The position numbers and the translations under genes were made by a program. Below the pieces are notes generated by a model. It was given only the letters and a program-made list of their open reading frames with translations. It was not told where the DNA came from and made no database searches. This document shows positions 1 through 8,408 of a DNA stretch of 64,000 bases, piece after piece. Source of the stretch: Kribbella voronezhensis. Lineage in GTDB: Bacteria; Actinomycetota; Actinomycetes; Propionibacteriales; Kribbellaceae. Each line of letters starts with the position of its first letter. Within the stretch, counting starts at the first letter, position 1. The stretch is taken from the NCBI RefSeq assembly GCF_004365175.1, contig NZ_SOCE01000001.1, forward strand, positions 2,033,154 to 2,097,153, in the 5' to 3' direction.

Positions 1-843
1 CTCGGCCTGCTGGTGTTCGTCTACATCCCGATCGTCTGGTCGGTGGTGCTGAGCTTCTTCGACGCGCACAACACCGTCACGCCGAGCAAGTTCGTTGGCC
101 TGGGCAACTACTTGGACATGATCAGGGACGCGTCGTTCCGGTCCAGCCTGCTCACCTTCATCCTGTTCGCGCTGTTCATCGTGCCGACCACCTTCGTGGT
201 GTCGCTCGGGCTGGCGCTGCTGGTGAACCGGGCCCGGTTCGCCCGGACCTTCTTCCGCTCGGTCTACTTCCTGCCGACCGCCTGCTCGTACGTCGTGGCG
301 TCGTTGGTGTGGAAGTTGTCGATCTTCTCCGGCGTCCGCTTCGGCCTGATGAACACCGTGCTCGGCTGGTTCGGGATCGAGCCGATCGCGTGGCTCTCGG
401 TCACCCAGCCGCCGTGGTACTGGCTGGTGATCGTGACGGCGCGGATGTGGTTGCAGGCCGGGTTCTACATGATCTTGTTCCTGGCCGGCCTGCAACGGAT
501 CTCGCCGTCGCTGTACGAAGCCGCCGCGATCGACGGCGCCGGCGGCTGGAAGGTGCTCCGCTTCATCACGCTCCCCCAGCTGCGAGCCACCTCCACCGCA
601 GTACTGCTGCTGTTGTTGATCAACGCGTTCCAGGCCTTCGACGAGTTCTACAACCTGCTGTCGAGCTCCGGCCAGTACCCGCCGTACGCGCGACCACCGC
701 TGGTCTACCTGTACTACGCGGCGCTCGGGCAAGGCCAGGACTTCGGGCACGGCAGTGCGGGCGCCGTGGTCCTGACCCTGCTGATCGCCCTCATCGCGCT
801 CGGCCAGAACCGCGTTCTCGGACTCGGCCGGAGGGAGGACTGA
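1..843 (+). CDS. Sugar ABC transporter permease, MalF/UgpA-like (5'-truncated)
   Basis: Inner-membrane permease half of a carbohydrate uptake ABC transporter. The reading frame is open to the first base of the window, so the N-terminus is missing; the GTG at 13 is internal to the first membrane segment. Several hydrophobic helices are visible, and the cytoplasmic EAA loop that docks onto the ATPase reads EAAAIDGAGGWKVLRFITLP at about residues 175-195. The next gene, a MalG-like permease, starts one base after this stop, so the two should form the heterodimeric channel. The solute-binding protein and ATPase are not in the window; the first is probably just upstream. The substrate cannot be told from sequence. 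Confidence 0.93.
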   Translation, partial: LGLLVFVYIPIVWSVVLSFFDAHNTVTPSKFVGLGNYLDMIRDASFRSSLLTFILFALFIVPTTFVVSLGLALLVNRARFARTFFRSVYFLPTACSYVVASLVWKLSIFSGVRFGLMNTVLGWFGIEPIAWLSVTQPPWYWLVIVTARMWLQAGFYMILFLAGLQRISPSLYEAAAIDGAGGWKVLRFITLPQLRATSTAVLLLLLINAFQAFDEFYNLLSSSGQYPPYARPPLVYLYYAALGQGQDFGHGSAGAVVLTLLIALIALGQNRVLGLGRRED

Positions 844-844
844 G

Positions 845-1693
845 ATGGCGAACATCCAGCGCTCGGGATCCGACAAGGCCGGCTCGGTGATCCGGTACGT
901 CGTGCTCGGCGTCGGCGCGGTCTTTTTTTTGCTGCCGTTCTACCTGCTGCTGCGCAACGGGTTGTCGACCGAGGCGGACATCACCTCGCCGACGTGGAAG
1001 CTGTTCCCGTCGACGTTGCACTGGAGCAACATCAGCGATCTGTTCAGCGACCCGGCCGTGCCGATGGCGCGGAGCCTGGTCAACTCGCTGGTGATCGCCG
1101 TGGTGCAGACCGTCGGCGTACTCGTCATCTCCGGGCTCGCGGGCTACGGGCTGGCCCGGATCCCTTTCAGGTATGCGAATGCGGTGTTCTACTTCATCGT
1201 CGCCACCTTGCTGATCCCGGCGGCCGTGACGTTCGTCCCGAGCTTCGTGCTGGTGTCCTCACTCGGCTGGGTGAGCACCTTGCGCGGCCTGATCGTGCCG
1301 GGGTTGTTCCAGGCTTTCGCGACGTTCCTGTTCCGTCAGTACTTCCTCAACTTCCCCCGAGAGCTGGAAGAGGCCGCCCAGCTCGACGGGACGGCGTACT
1401 GGGGAACGTTCTGGCGGATCGTGGTGCCGAACTCGGCCGGCTTCATCGCCGCGATCGGCACGATCACCTTCATCGGCTCGTGGAACGCCTTCCTCTGGCC
1501 GCTGGTGATCGCGCCGGACCAGAACTCCTGGACCGTGCAGATCGCTCTGTCCACCTTCCTCACCGCGCAGACGATCAACCTCCCCCAGTTGTTCATCGCG
1601 GCCAGCATCGCGATCCTGCCGCTCGTCGTGATGTTCGTCTTCCTGCAACGCTGGATCGTCGAAGGGGTGGAGCGCTCCGGCATCAGCGAATGA
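845..1693 (+). CDS. Sugar ABC transporter permease, MalG/UgpE-like
   Basis: Second permease of the carbohydrate ABC transporter, 282 residues, normal for the MalG/CUT1 class. A membrane helix near residues 15-40 is followed by further helices and an EAA loop (EEAAQLDGTAYWGTFWRIVVP, about residues 177-197). The ATG lies one base after the upstream stop, which implies co-translation with the MalF-like partner. A run of eight T residues at about 923-930 encodes FFL in the first helix and is a possible slippage site. The gene is followed after 24 bp by an FAD-linked oxidase, which may act on the imported sugar or a derivative; that link is only positional. Confidence 0.93.
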   Translation: MANIQRSGSDKAGSVIRYVVLGVGAVFFLLPFYLLLRNGLSTEADITSPTWKLFPSTLHWSNISDLFSDPAVPMARSLVNSLVIAVVQTVGVLVISGLAGYGLARIPFRYANAVFYFIVATLLIPAAVTFVPSFVLVSSLGWVSTLRGLIVPGLFQAFATFLFRQYFLNFPRELEEAAQLDGTAYWGTFWRIVVPNSAGFIAAIGTITFIGSWNAFLWPLVIAPDQNSWTVQIALSTFLTAQTINLPQLFIAASIAILPLVVMFVFLQRWIVEGVERSGISE

Positions 1694-1717
1694 CCCCATG
1701 CCTGGACAGACTGAGGC

Positions 1718-3067
1718 ATGATCGACGAACTCCGTTCCACCATTACCGGTCCGGTCCTGACGCGCGGTGACGAAGGCTTCACAGAAGAGGTTGCCGCGCA
1801 CAACACGATCGCCGTCCACACCCCCGAGGTCGCCGTCGGCGCCGGCTCGGAGAGCGACGTCGCCGCGGCCGTCCGGGTCGCCGCGAAACACGCAGTACCG
1901 GTGCGCGTCCTTGCCACCGGCCACGGCACCACCGCTTCGACAGCGGTCACCGACGGCATCCTCGTCACCACCTCCCGTCTCAACGACCTCACGATCGACC
2001 CCGAGACCCGGATCGCGCACATCGGCGCCGGCTGCGCCTGGGCCCCGGTCATCGCGGCCGCGGCCGAGCACGGTCTGGCCCCGATCACCGGCGCCTCCGA
2101 CACCGTCGGAACCATCGGCTACACCCTCGGCGGCGGCCTCGGCCCGCTTGCCCGGACCTACGGCTTCTCCTCCGACTGGGCGCGCGGCTTCCGGCTCGTC
2201 ACAGCTTCCGGCGAGGTGATCTCGGCGAACGCGACCGAGAACCCGGACCTGTTCTGGGCCTTGCGCGGCGGCAAGGGCGGCTTCGGTGTCGTCACCTCGA
2301 TGGACTTCGAACTCGTCCCGCTCACCACCCTGTACGGCGGTTCGCTGTTCTACGACGCCGAGTACATCGCCCCCGTCCTGAACGCGTGGGTCGACTGGAC
2401 CAAGACGGCACCCGAGTCGGCTTCGAGCTCGGTGGCGATCCTGCGACTGCCACCGCTCGAATTCATCCCCGAGCCGTTGCGCGGCAAGACGCTGCTCAAC
2501 CTGCGCTATGCCTTCGTCGGCGACTCCGCCGAGGGTGAGCGGCTGCTCCAGCCACTCCGCGACCTGGCACCGCGGCTGATCGACGGGGTCGCCGAGATGC
2601 CCGCGGCGAACATCGCCCAGATCCACAACGACCCGCGCGACCCGGGCCCGGGTTGGGTGCGCGCGCTGCTGTTGGACGAGCTCGACGGCGACTTCACCAA
2701 GACTCTGCTCGGTGCGGTCGGGCCTGAGCAGCAGGTGCCGATCATCGTGACCGAGCTGCGGCATCTCGGCGGAGCGACGGCACGCGATGTCCCGGAGGGA
2801 AGCGCGGTCGGCGGCCGGACGGCGGCGTACAGCCTGTCCTTCGTCGGCGTACCGGACCCGAACCTGTTCACCACGGTCCTGCCGCCGCTCGTCGACGGCA
2901 TCATCGCCCAGCTCGCGCCCTGGGTCTCGACCGACAACAACATCAACTTCGCCGGCGGCCTCGAACTCCAAGGCTCCTACGAGACCAGCTGGCCGGCCGA
3001 GACCTCCGCCCGACTGGCCGAAGTCCGCGCCACCTACGACCCGAACAGTTTGTTCGTCTACCCCTGA
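1718..3067 (+). CDS. FAD-linked oxidase (PCMH-type, berberine-bridge-like)
   Basis: 449-residue flavoprotein oxidase or dehydrogenase. The N-terminal half is a PCMH-type FAD-binding domain with the ATGHGT segment around His69, the position used for covalent 8-alpha-histidyl FAD in this family, and the glycine-rich TLGGGLGPLARTYG loop (about residues 135-150). The cysteine used by bicovalent berberine-bridge enzymes is replaced (GASDTVG), so at most a single His linkage is expected. The C-terminus ends NSLFVYP, where relatives usually read NLFRxNxNI. No signal peptide is seen. It follows the sugar permeases by 24 bp and ends in a 10-bp tail-to-tail overlap with the LLM oxidoreductase. The substrate is unknown. 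Confidence 0.85.
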   Translation: MIDELRSTITGPVLTRGDEGFTEEVAAHNTIAVHTPEVAVGAGSESDVAAAVRVAAKHAVPVRVLATGHGTTASTAVTDGILVTTSRLNDLTIDPETRIAHIGAGCAWAPVIAAAAEHGLAPITGASDTVGTIGYTLGGGLGPLARTYGFSSDWARGFRLVTASGEVISANATENPDLFWALRGGKGGFGVVTSMDFELVPLTTLYGGSLFYDAEYIAPVLNAWVDWTKTAPESASSSVAILRLPPLEFIPEPLRGKTLLNLRYAFVGDSAEGERLLQPLRDLAPRLIDGVAEMPAANIAQIHNDPRDPGPGWVRALLLDELDGDFTKTLLGAVGPEQQVPIIVTELRHLGGATARDVPEGSAVGGRTAAYSLSFVGVPDPNLFTTVLPPLVDGIIAQLAPWVSTDNNINFAGGLELQGSYETSWPAETSARLAEVRATYDPNSLFVYP

Positions 3068-4056
3068 AGCACCGGGATGACACCCTTGCCGTACGCGGTG
3101 AGGGTGTCGTCCTTGGCATCGTGCTGGAGGTAGAGGGCGAACTGGTCGACGCCGATCGACTTGAGTTCTTCCAGGCGGGCCAGGTGGTTCTCGACCGGGC
3201 CGAGGATGCAGAAGCGGTCGACGACGTCGTCGGGGACGAAGTCGGTGTGGGTGTTGCCGGCGCGCCCGTGTTCGGCGTAGTCGTAGCCCTTACGGCCCGC
3301 GATGTAGTCGGTCAGCGCCGTCGGCACGTGACCGGAGGCGCCGTACCGCTCGACGATGTCGGCGACATGGTTCCCGACCATGCCGCCGAACCAGCGGGTC
3401 TGGTCGCGTTGGTGGGCGAGATCGTCACCCACGTACGCCGGTGCCGCCACGCAGAAGGTGATGGCTTCGGGATCGCGGCCGGCCTGCTCGGCAGAGCGTC
3501 GTACGGCGGCGATCATCCACGCCGCGATGTCGGGGTCGGCCAACTGCAGGATGTAGCCGTCGCCGACCTCACCGGTCGCCGCCAGCGCCTTCGGTCCGTA
3601 CGCCGCCACCCAGACCTCGAGCCGGCCGTTCTCCACCCAGGCGAACTTCAACTGCTGCCCGCGGTACGTCACCGTCTCGCCGCGCGCCAGCGAACGGACG
3701 ACCTCGACGCACTGCTTCATCTCCTCGACGGTCCCCGGCTGCGCGCCGAGGGTCCGCAACGCCGAGTCGCCGCGGCCGATCCCGCAGACCGTGCGGTTGC
3801 CGAACATCTCGTTCAGCGTCGCGAACTGGGACGCGATCACGGTCCAGTCGCGGGTGCCGGGATTGGTCACCATCGGTCCGACCACGACCCGCTCGGTGGC
3901 GGCCAGGATCTGGCTGTAGATGACGAACGGCTCCTGCCAGAGCAGATGCGAGTCGAACGTCCAGACGTGGCTGAAACCGGCCTCCTCCGCCTTGACCGCG
4001 AGCTCCACCACCGCCGACGCGGGCGGATCGCACTGGAACACCACTCCGAAGTCCAC
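3058..4056 (-). CDS. LLM-class F420-dependent oxidoreductase (TIGR03842-like)
   Basis: 332-residue luciferase-like TIM barrel that is expected to use coenzyme F420. The N-terminus MDFGVVFQCDPPAS and the segment TFDSHLLWQEPFVIYSQILA match a subfamily that I recall being found beside dihydropyrimidinase genes. The start is GTG, 15 bp after the dihydropyrimidinase stop, so the two are co-transcribed. By family and context it probably catalyses an F420-linked redox step on a pyrimidine, hydantoin or related imide ring; the exact substrate is inference. The gene ends in a 10-bp convergent overlap with the FAD-linked oxidase, and both C-termini look intact. Confidence 0.85.
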   Translation of the reverse strand: MDFGVVFQCDPPASAVVELAVKAEEAGFSHVWTFDSHLLWQEPFVIYSQILAATERVVVGPMVTNPGTRDWTVIASQFATLNEMFGNRTVCGIGRGDSALRTLGAQPGTVEEMKQCVEVVRSLARGETVTYRGQQLKFAWVENGRLEVWVAAYGPKALAATGEVGDGYILQLADPDIAAWMIAAVRRSAEQAGRDPEAITFCVAAPAYVGDDLAHQRDQTRWFGGMVGNHVADIVERYGASGHVPTALTDYIAGRKGYDYAEHGRAGNTHTDFVPDDVVDRFCILGPVENHLARLEELKSIGVDQFALYLQHDAKDDTLTAYGKGVIPVLQG

Positions 4057-4071
4057 CGGCTTGTCCCCTCG

Positions 4072-5478
4072 TCAGACCAGGTACGACGACAGCCCGCGGC
4101 GCAGGTACCGTCCGTGCCCCTTGCGGCCATGGTAGTTGCCATCGGCCACGATCACGCTGCCGCGCGAGATCACCTTGTCCACCCGGCCGGCGATCTCGAA
4201 CCCTTCGTACGCCGAATGGTCCATGTTCATGTGATGCGTCTCCGCACTGATCCGGGTCGTGCCGTTCGGGTCGTAGACCACCAGGTCGGCGTCCGAACCC
4301 GGCTGGATCACGCCCTTCTGCGGATAGAGCCCGAACATCCGCGCCGGCGTCGTCGCGATCGTCTCGACCCAGCGCTCGAGCGAGAGTTGTCCGTCCACGA
4401 CACCTTGGTAGAGCAGGTCGACCCGGTGCTCGACGCCGCCGATCCCGTTCGGGATCTTGGAGAAGTCGCCGCGGCCGAGCTCCTTCTGGTCCTTCATGCA
4501 GAACGGGCAGTGGTCGGTCGACACGATCGCCAGGTCGTTGCTCCGCAACCCTTTCCACAGATCCTTCGCATGCGGCTCGTGCTTGCTCCGCAACGGCGTC
4601 GAGCAGACCCACTTCGCGCCCTCGAAACCAGGCGCGCCGAGCTGGTCCTCCAAGGTCAGATACAGGTACTGCGGGCAGGTCTCCGCGAACACGTTGCGCC
4701 CGTTGTCCCGAGCGGCAGCGACATGCTCCAGCGCCTGACTCGCCGACAGGTGAACGATGTACAGCGGGCAGTCGCGCGCCACCTCGGCGAGCGAGATCGC
4801 GCGGTTGGTCGCCTCGGCCTCCAGCGCGGCCGGCCGGGTGATCCCGTGGTAGATCGGATCCGTCTCGCCCCGCGCGAGCGCCTGCTGCACGAGAACGTCG
4901 ATCGCGATCCCGTTCTCCGCGTGCATCATGATCATCGCGCCGTTCTCCCGCGCGGTCTGCATCGCGCGCAGGATCTGGCCGTCGTCGGAGTAGAACACCC
5001 CGGGATAGGCCATGAACAGCTTGAAACTGGTGATGCCCTCGTCGGCGACCAACTGGTCCATCGCCTTCAGCGCGTCGTCGTCCACGCCGCCGAGGATCAT
5101 ATGGAACGCGTAGTCGATGTGACAGTTGCCGTCCGCCTTCGCGTGCCAGGCGGCCAGTCCGTCCTGCACCACCTCGCCGGTCCGCTGGACGGCGAAGTCG
5201 ATGATCGTGGTCGTGCCGCCCCACGCGGCCGCCCGCGTGCCGGTCTCGAACGTGTCGCTGGCCGCCGTACCGCCGAAGGGCAGCTCCATGTGGGTGTGCG
5301 CGTCGATGCCGCCCGGGATCACATACTTGCCGGCGGCATCGATCACCTCGTCCGCCTGCACCGTCTGGCTGAACGCCGGATCGAGGACGGCGACGATCTT
5401 CTCGCCCTCGACCAGGACGTCGGCCGGCTGCGTCCCGGTCGGCCCGACGACGGTTCCACCTTTGACCAGCAACGACAT
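4072..5478 (-). CDS. hydA: Dihydropyrimidinase / D-hydantoinase
   Basis: 468-residue cyclic amidohydrolase that opens dihydrouracil, dihydrothymine or hydantoin rings to N-carbamoyl amino acids. The metal site is recognisable: HTH at residues 61-63, the carboxylatable lysine K153 in SFKLFMAYPG, IVHLSA, and STDHCPF for the catalytic aspartate. The ATG at 5478 is chosen because AGGAG lies 8-9 bases upstream; the in-frame ATG at 5496 would put that ribosome site inside the gene. It sits between a nitrilase-type amidase (upstream) and an F420 oxidoreductase (downstream), giving a reductive ring-degradation operon. Without the neighbours, allantoinase-like activity would be the alternative. Confidence 0.93.
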   Translation of the reverse strand: MSLLVKGGTVVGPTGTQPADVLVEGEKIVAVLDPAFSQTVQADEVIDAAGKYVIPGGIDAHTHMELPFGGTAASDTFETGTRAAAWGGTTTIIDFAVQRTGEVVQDGLAAWHAKADGNCHIDYAFHMILGGVDDDALKAMDQLVADEGITSFKLFMAYPGVFYSDDGQILRAMQTARENGAMIMMHAENGIAIDVLVQQALARGETDPIYHGITRPAALEAEATNRAISLAEVARDCPLYIVHLSASQALEHVAAARDNGRNVFAETCPQYLYLTLEDQLGAPGFEGAKWVCSTPLRSKHEPHAKDLWKGLRSNDLAIVSTDHCPFCMKDQKELGRGDFSKIPNGIGGVEHRVDLLYQGVVDGQLSLERWVETIATTPARMFGLYPQKGVIQPGSDADLVVYDPNGTTRISAETHHMNMDHSAYEGFEIAGRVDKVISRGSVIVADGNYHGRKGHGRYLRRGLSSYLV

Positions 5479-5532
5479 CCTTGGCGCTCCTAGCATCGAT
5501 TCGGTTGTCAGTACGGCGTACCGGCGTACCGG

Positions 5533-6375
5533 CTACGGCTTGGTGAGGTCGCCGTAGGCGTCGGGGCGGCGGTCGCGGTAGAACTGCCAGCGGTCCCGGA
5601 CGGTGTCGAGCAGGCCGAGATCGAGGTCGCGGACGATCAGCTCGGGATCGTGGTCGTGCCCGACGTCACCGACGAACTTGCCTTCGGGGTCGACGAAGTA
5701 CGACGTACCGTAGAAGTCGTTGTCGCCGAACTCGTCCTCGATGCCGACCCGGTTGATCGCGCCGATGAAGTACTCGTTGGCGACGGCCGAGGCGGGCTGC
5801 TCGAGCTTCCACAGGTACGAGCTCAGGCCGCGGCTGGTGGCGGACGGGTTGAAGACGATCTTGGCGCCGGCGAGTCCGAGGGCGCGCCAGCCTTCGGGGA
5901 AGTGCCGGTCGTAGCAGATGTAGACGCCGATCCGGCCGACCGCGGTGTCGAAGACGGGATAGCCGAGGTTGCCCGGCCGGAAGTAGAACTTCTCCCAGAA
6001 GCCGTTCACCTGCGGGATGTGGTTCTTCCGGTACTTGCCGAGGTACTTGCCGTCGGCATCGATCACCGCGGCGGTGTTGTAGAGCACGCCGGGCTGCTCC
6101 TGCTCGTACACCGGGAGCACCATCACCAGGCCGAGCTCGCCGGCCAGCGCCTGGAACCGCTCGGTCGTCGGCCCGGGCACGGACTCGGCGTACTCGTAGA
6201 ACTTAGGGTCTTGGAGTTGGCAGAAGTACGGTCCGTAGAACAACTCCTGGAAGCAGATCACCTTCGCGCCGGCCGCCGCGGCCTGGCGCGCGTAGTCCTC
6301 GTGCGCCTTCGTCATGGACTCCTGATCGCCGGTCCACTTCGTCTGCACCAGCGCCGCCCGCACAACCTCCGCCAC
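5533..6375 (-). CDS. Nitrilase-superfamily amidase, beta-ureidopropionase / N-carbamoyl amidase-like
   Basis: 280-residue carbon-nitrogen hydrolase with the complete Glu-Lys-Cys triad: E44 (CFQELFYGPYF), K117 (GKYRKNHIPQ) and C154 (GVYICYDRHFPE). The KYRKNHIP and FNPSATSRGLSSYLWKLEQPA segments resemble beta-ureidopropionases and N-carbamoyl amino-acid amidohydrolases, which remove the carbamoyl group left after dihydropyrimidinase action. The start is GTG with GGGAGG about 6 bases upstream. The dihydropyrimidinase begins 54 bp downstream on the same strand, so the two hydrolases would act in sequence. The pathway is supported by context; substrate chirality and size are not determinable here. 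Confidence 0.9.
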   Translation of the reverse strand: MAEVVRAALVQTKWTGDQESMTKAHEDYARQAAAAGAKVICFQELFYGPYFCQLQDPKFYEYAESVPGPTTERFQALAGELGLVMVLPVYEQEQPGVLYNTAAVIDADGKYLGKYRKNHIPQVNGFWEKFYFRPGNLGYPVFDTAVGRIGVYICYDRHFPEGWRALGLAGAKIVFNPSATSRGLSSYLWKLEQPASAVANEYFIGAINRVGIEDEFGDNDFYGTSYFVDPEGKFVGDVGHDHDPELIVRDLDLGLLDTVRDRWQFYRDRRPDAYGDLTKP

Positions 6376-6440
6376 AGCAACCTCCCACGTAGCCGAGCCC
6401 CCATGCTCTATCCGCAGACCTCAGCAGTCAACGTCCTTGA

Positions 6441-7118
6441 TCAGACAGAGATGGAGCGCGAGGGTGCGGCGACCACCCGGCCGCCTACGGTGACGGCCGT
6501 GGGCGTGAGAACTGTCGTGAGGAGTTCGGAGCCGGCGCCCTGGGTGATGTGGAGAGGACGGCCGAGGCGGGCGGTCAGTTGGGTGGCGGCGGAGCCGGTG
6601 GCCTCGTCTTCCGGGACGCCCATGGCGGGGGCGAACATCCGCGAGCGGACGGTGCCGTCATCTTCGGAGATCCAGGACCACAGGTAGGTGTGGCCGTCCG
6701 AGTAGTCACCTGGGTCAGCCGCAAGCACCGCATCCGGGGTGGGCAGTTCGTACCAGGTGAAGGTGCTGCCCCACGAAGGGTCGGCCTGGACCGAGGTGAT
6801 GTCGCCGGCACGAGAGACGGGTACCTCGCCGACGGGCACCCGTAGTACGGGCGTGTCGTAGCCCTGGGAGTGCAGCCACCAGGCAACGCCGACGGTGGGA
6901 TGACCGGCGAACGGCATCTCCGCGGTGGCGCTGAAGATCTGCAGCCGGCCGGTCGCTGGATCGTCGACGAACACGGTCTCGCTGTAGCCCAGCGTCGCGG
7001 CCACCCCGAGGCGGGCCTCAGCGCGAACCTGGGTGCCGTCGACGATGCCGAGCGGGTTGCCGAAGTCGCCGGAAGGGTCGACGAAGACCCGTACGACGTG
7101 AACGTCGACGGTGGTCAC
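6441..7118 (-). CDS. PhzF-family isomerase
   Basis: 225-residue protein of the phenazine-biosynthesis PhzF / diaminopimelate-epimerase fold, shorter than the usual 260-300. The catalytic glutamate is E47 in LGYSETVFV, followed by FSATAEMPFAGHPTVG, the family's characteristic strand-loop, and PEDEATGSAATQL in the second lobe. No phenazine genes are nearby, so it is probably one of the many PhzF-like proteins of unknown substrate. The start is GTG without a strong ribosome site. It lies 9 bp downstream of a small membrane-protein gene and may be co-transcribed with it. Confidence 0.88.
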   Translation of the reverse strand: MTTVDVHVVRVFVDPSGDFGNPLGIVDGTQVRAEARLGVAATLGYSETVFVDDPATGRLQIFSATAEMPFAGHPTVGVAWWLHSQGYDTPVLRVPVGEVPVSRAGDITSVQADPSWGSTFTWYELPTPDAVLAADPGDYSDGHTYLWSWISEDDGTVRSRMFAPAMGVPEDEATGSAATQLTARLGRPLHITQGAGSELLTTVLTPTAVTVGGRVVAAPSRSISV

Positions 7119-7127
7119 CGCAGGGAA

Positions 7128-7313
7128 TCAGAGAACGAGGATCGCGGCGATGACAGCGATCAGGACGACCACGCCGCCGACGATCGCCAGCGTGCGGCCG
7201 TTGAGCTTGGGCTCCTCGGTCGCCTCGGTCGTTCCCTCGTTCACGAAGGCGCGGAACATCTGCGTGCTCGCACCCGGGTCCTGCTCGTTCTCTGTGAGGT
7301 TCTGGTCAGCCAT
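7128..7313 (-). CDS. Small single-pass membrane protein
   Basis: 61-residue hypothetical protein. About 40 polar residues (MADQNLTENEQDPG...) precede one C-terminal hydrophobic helix (about residues 41-61, TLAIVGGVVVLIAVIAAILVL) that runs to the last residue. The topology is therefore tail-anchored, with the N-terminus probably cytoplasmic. The ATG at 7313 is preferred over upstream in-frame codons because these would translate the divergent promoter region. It is divergent from the SRPBCC gene, with the palindromic operator at 7438-7453 between them, and precedes the PhzF gene by 9 bp. I do not recognise a family; function unknown. Confidence 0.65.
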   Translation of the reverse strand: MADQNLTENEQDPGASTQMFRAFVNEGTTEATEEPKLNGRTLAIVGGVVVLIAVIAAILVL

Positions 7314-7437
7314 GCCGCAGACCCTACCTGGGCCGCCGGACCGCCAGCACCGACCAACGCTCGTTCTGACCGGACTCTTACGCTCCGTCCGACTACCGTT
7401 CACGCTCCGCTGGACCTTGGACAGCATCCGATCTGTG

Positions 7438-7453
7438 TGTACCATTTGGTACA
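7438..7453. promoter_or_regulatory. Palindromic operator overlapping an SRPBCC start codon (TetR-type)
   Basis: The sequence TGTACCATTTGGTACA has perfect 7-bp arms (TGTACCA/TGGTACA) and a 2-bp centre. Its last base is the A of the SRPBCC ATG. Size and symmetry suit a TetR dimer, and the gene just downstream in the same operon encodes a TetR regulator, so autoregulation is the simplest reading. Binding here would block initiation directly. Confidence 0.7.
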
Positions 7454-7872
7454 TGCGCTTCGATCACTCCATCACCGTCCAAGCCCCCGCGGAACGCGTC
7501 TGGGAGGTGTTCAGCGACGTCGCCCGGTGGCCCGAGTGGACCCCGACGGTCGAGCAGGTCGAGCGGCTCGACGAGGGCCGCATCCACGTCGGCGCCCGGA
7601 CCCGGATCCGCCAGCCGAAGCTGCCGGTCGCGATCTGGGAGGTGACCGAGCTGGCCGAGGGCGAGTACTTCGAATGGGTCTCCCGCGCGCCGGGGATCAA
7701 GACCACCGGCGGCCATCGGGTGGTCAGTACGCCGGAAGGCACCGTGGCGACGGCGACGATCATCCAGGAAGGGCCGCTCGGCTGGCTGTTCGGCAAGCTG
7801 TACGCCGGCCTGACCAAGCGGTACATCGCGATCGAGACCGAGAACCTCAAGAAGGTCAGCGAGCGGGAGTGA
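7453..7872 (+). CDS. SRPBCC (START/Bet v1-like) family protein
   Basis: 139-residue cytoplasmic helix-grip protein of the polyketide-cyclase/SRPBCC class, which bind small hydrophobic ligands in a central cavity. MRFDHSITVQAPAERVWEVFSDVARWPEWTP is the typical beta1-helix1-W-x-x-W opening. The ATG overlaps a palindromic operator and no ribosome site is visible, so the mRNA may be nearly leaderless. The stop overlaps the GTG of the TetR gene (GTGA), so the two are translationally coupled. The family is clear; a ligand cannot be assigned. Confidence 0.85.
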   Translation: MRFDHSITVQAPAERVWEVFSDVARWPEWTPTVEQVERLDEGRIHVGARTRIRQPKLPVAIWEVTELAEGEYFEWVSRAPGIKTTGGHRVVSTPEGTVATATIIQEGPLGWLFGKLYAGLTKRYIAIETENLKKVSERE

Positions 7873-8408
7873 GCCGCGAGAGCCTGCTCACCGACGCGGT
7901 CGAACACTTCGCCCGCAACGGCATCGGCGATGCGAGCCTGCGGGCGATCGCGACCGCGATCGGCACCAGTCACCGGATGCTGATCTACCACTTCGGTTCG
8001 CGGGAGGGCCTGCTCGCGGAGGTGGTCCGTACGGTCGAACAACAGCAGCGGGACCTGCTGGCGTCACTCGATCAAGGGACCGTCGCCGAGCAGGCCGAGG
8101 AGTTCTGGCGCCGCGTCACGGAGGCCGCGTTGATCTACGGGCCGCTGTTCTTCGAATTGTCCGCGCACGCTATGCAGGATCAGCCGCACACCGAGGCACT
8201 CAAGGCGGACCTGATCAACGTCTGGCTGCCTCCGTTGACCGACCTCTGCATCCGCGCCGGCATCGCCCCGGACCAGGCCCCGGCGTACGCCCGGCTGGGT
8301 CTCGCGGCGTCTCGGGGACTGCTGTTCGACCTGCTCCTCACCGGCGATCGCACGGGTGTCGACGAAGCCTCGGCTCTGCTCAACCGGTTGTTCGCGCTGC
8401 CGACCTAG
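7869..8408 (+). CDS. TetR-family transcriptional regulator
   Basis: 179-residue repressor. The N-terminal helix-turn-helix is VSRESLLTDAVEHFARNGIGDASLRAIATAIGTSHRMLIYHFGSREGL, with the family's LIYHFGSREGLL end at about residues 35-46. The C-terminal ligand domain is diverse, as usual. The GTG start overlaps the SRPBCC stop by four bases (GTGA). It probably binds the 7438-7453 palindrome and controls its own operon; the effector is unknown and could be the hydrophobic ligand of the SRPBCC partner. The stop overlaps the convergent serpin stop by four bases. Confidence 0.9.
   Translation: MSRESLLTDAVEHFARNGIGDASLRAIATAIGTSHRMLIYHFGSREGLLAEVVRTVEQQQRDLLASLDQGTVAEQAEEFWRRVTEAALIYGPLFFELSAHAMQDQPHTEALKADLINVWLPPLTDLCIRAGIAPDQAPAYARLGLAASRGLLFDLLLTGDRTGVDEASALLNRLFALPT

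Noticed and set aside
1259..2971. A 570-codon minus-strand frame opposite the FAD oxidase gene
   Set aside because: Runs across a gene boundary and lacks any motif; the plus-strand oxidase is clear.
3121..5493. A 790-codon plus-strand frame opposite the LLM and dihydropyrimidinase genes
   Set aside because: Spans two well-supported minus-strand genes and their gap, with no domain; a codon-bias shadow.
6870..7868. A long plus-strand extension upstream of the TetR gene in the same frame
   Set aside because: It would overlap PhzF, the small membrane protein and the SRPBCC gene; the GTGA-coupled GTG at 7869 gives a normal TetR length.
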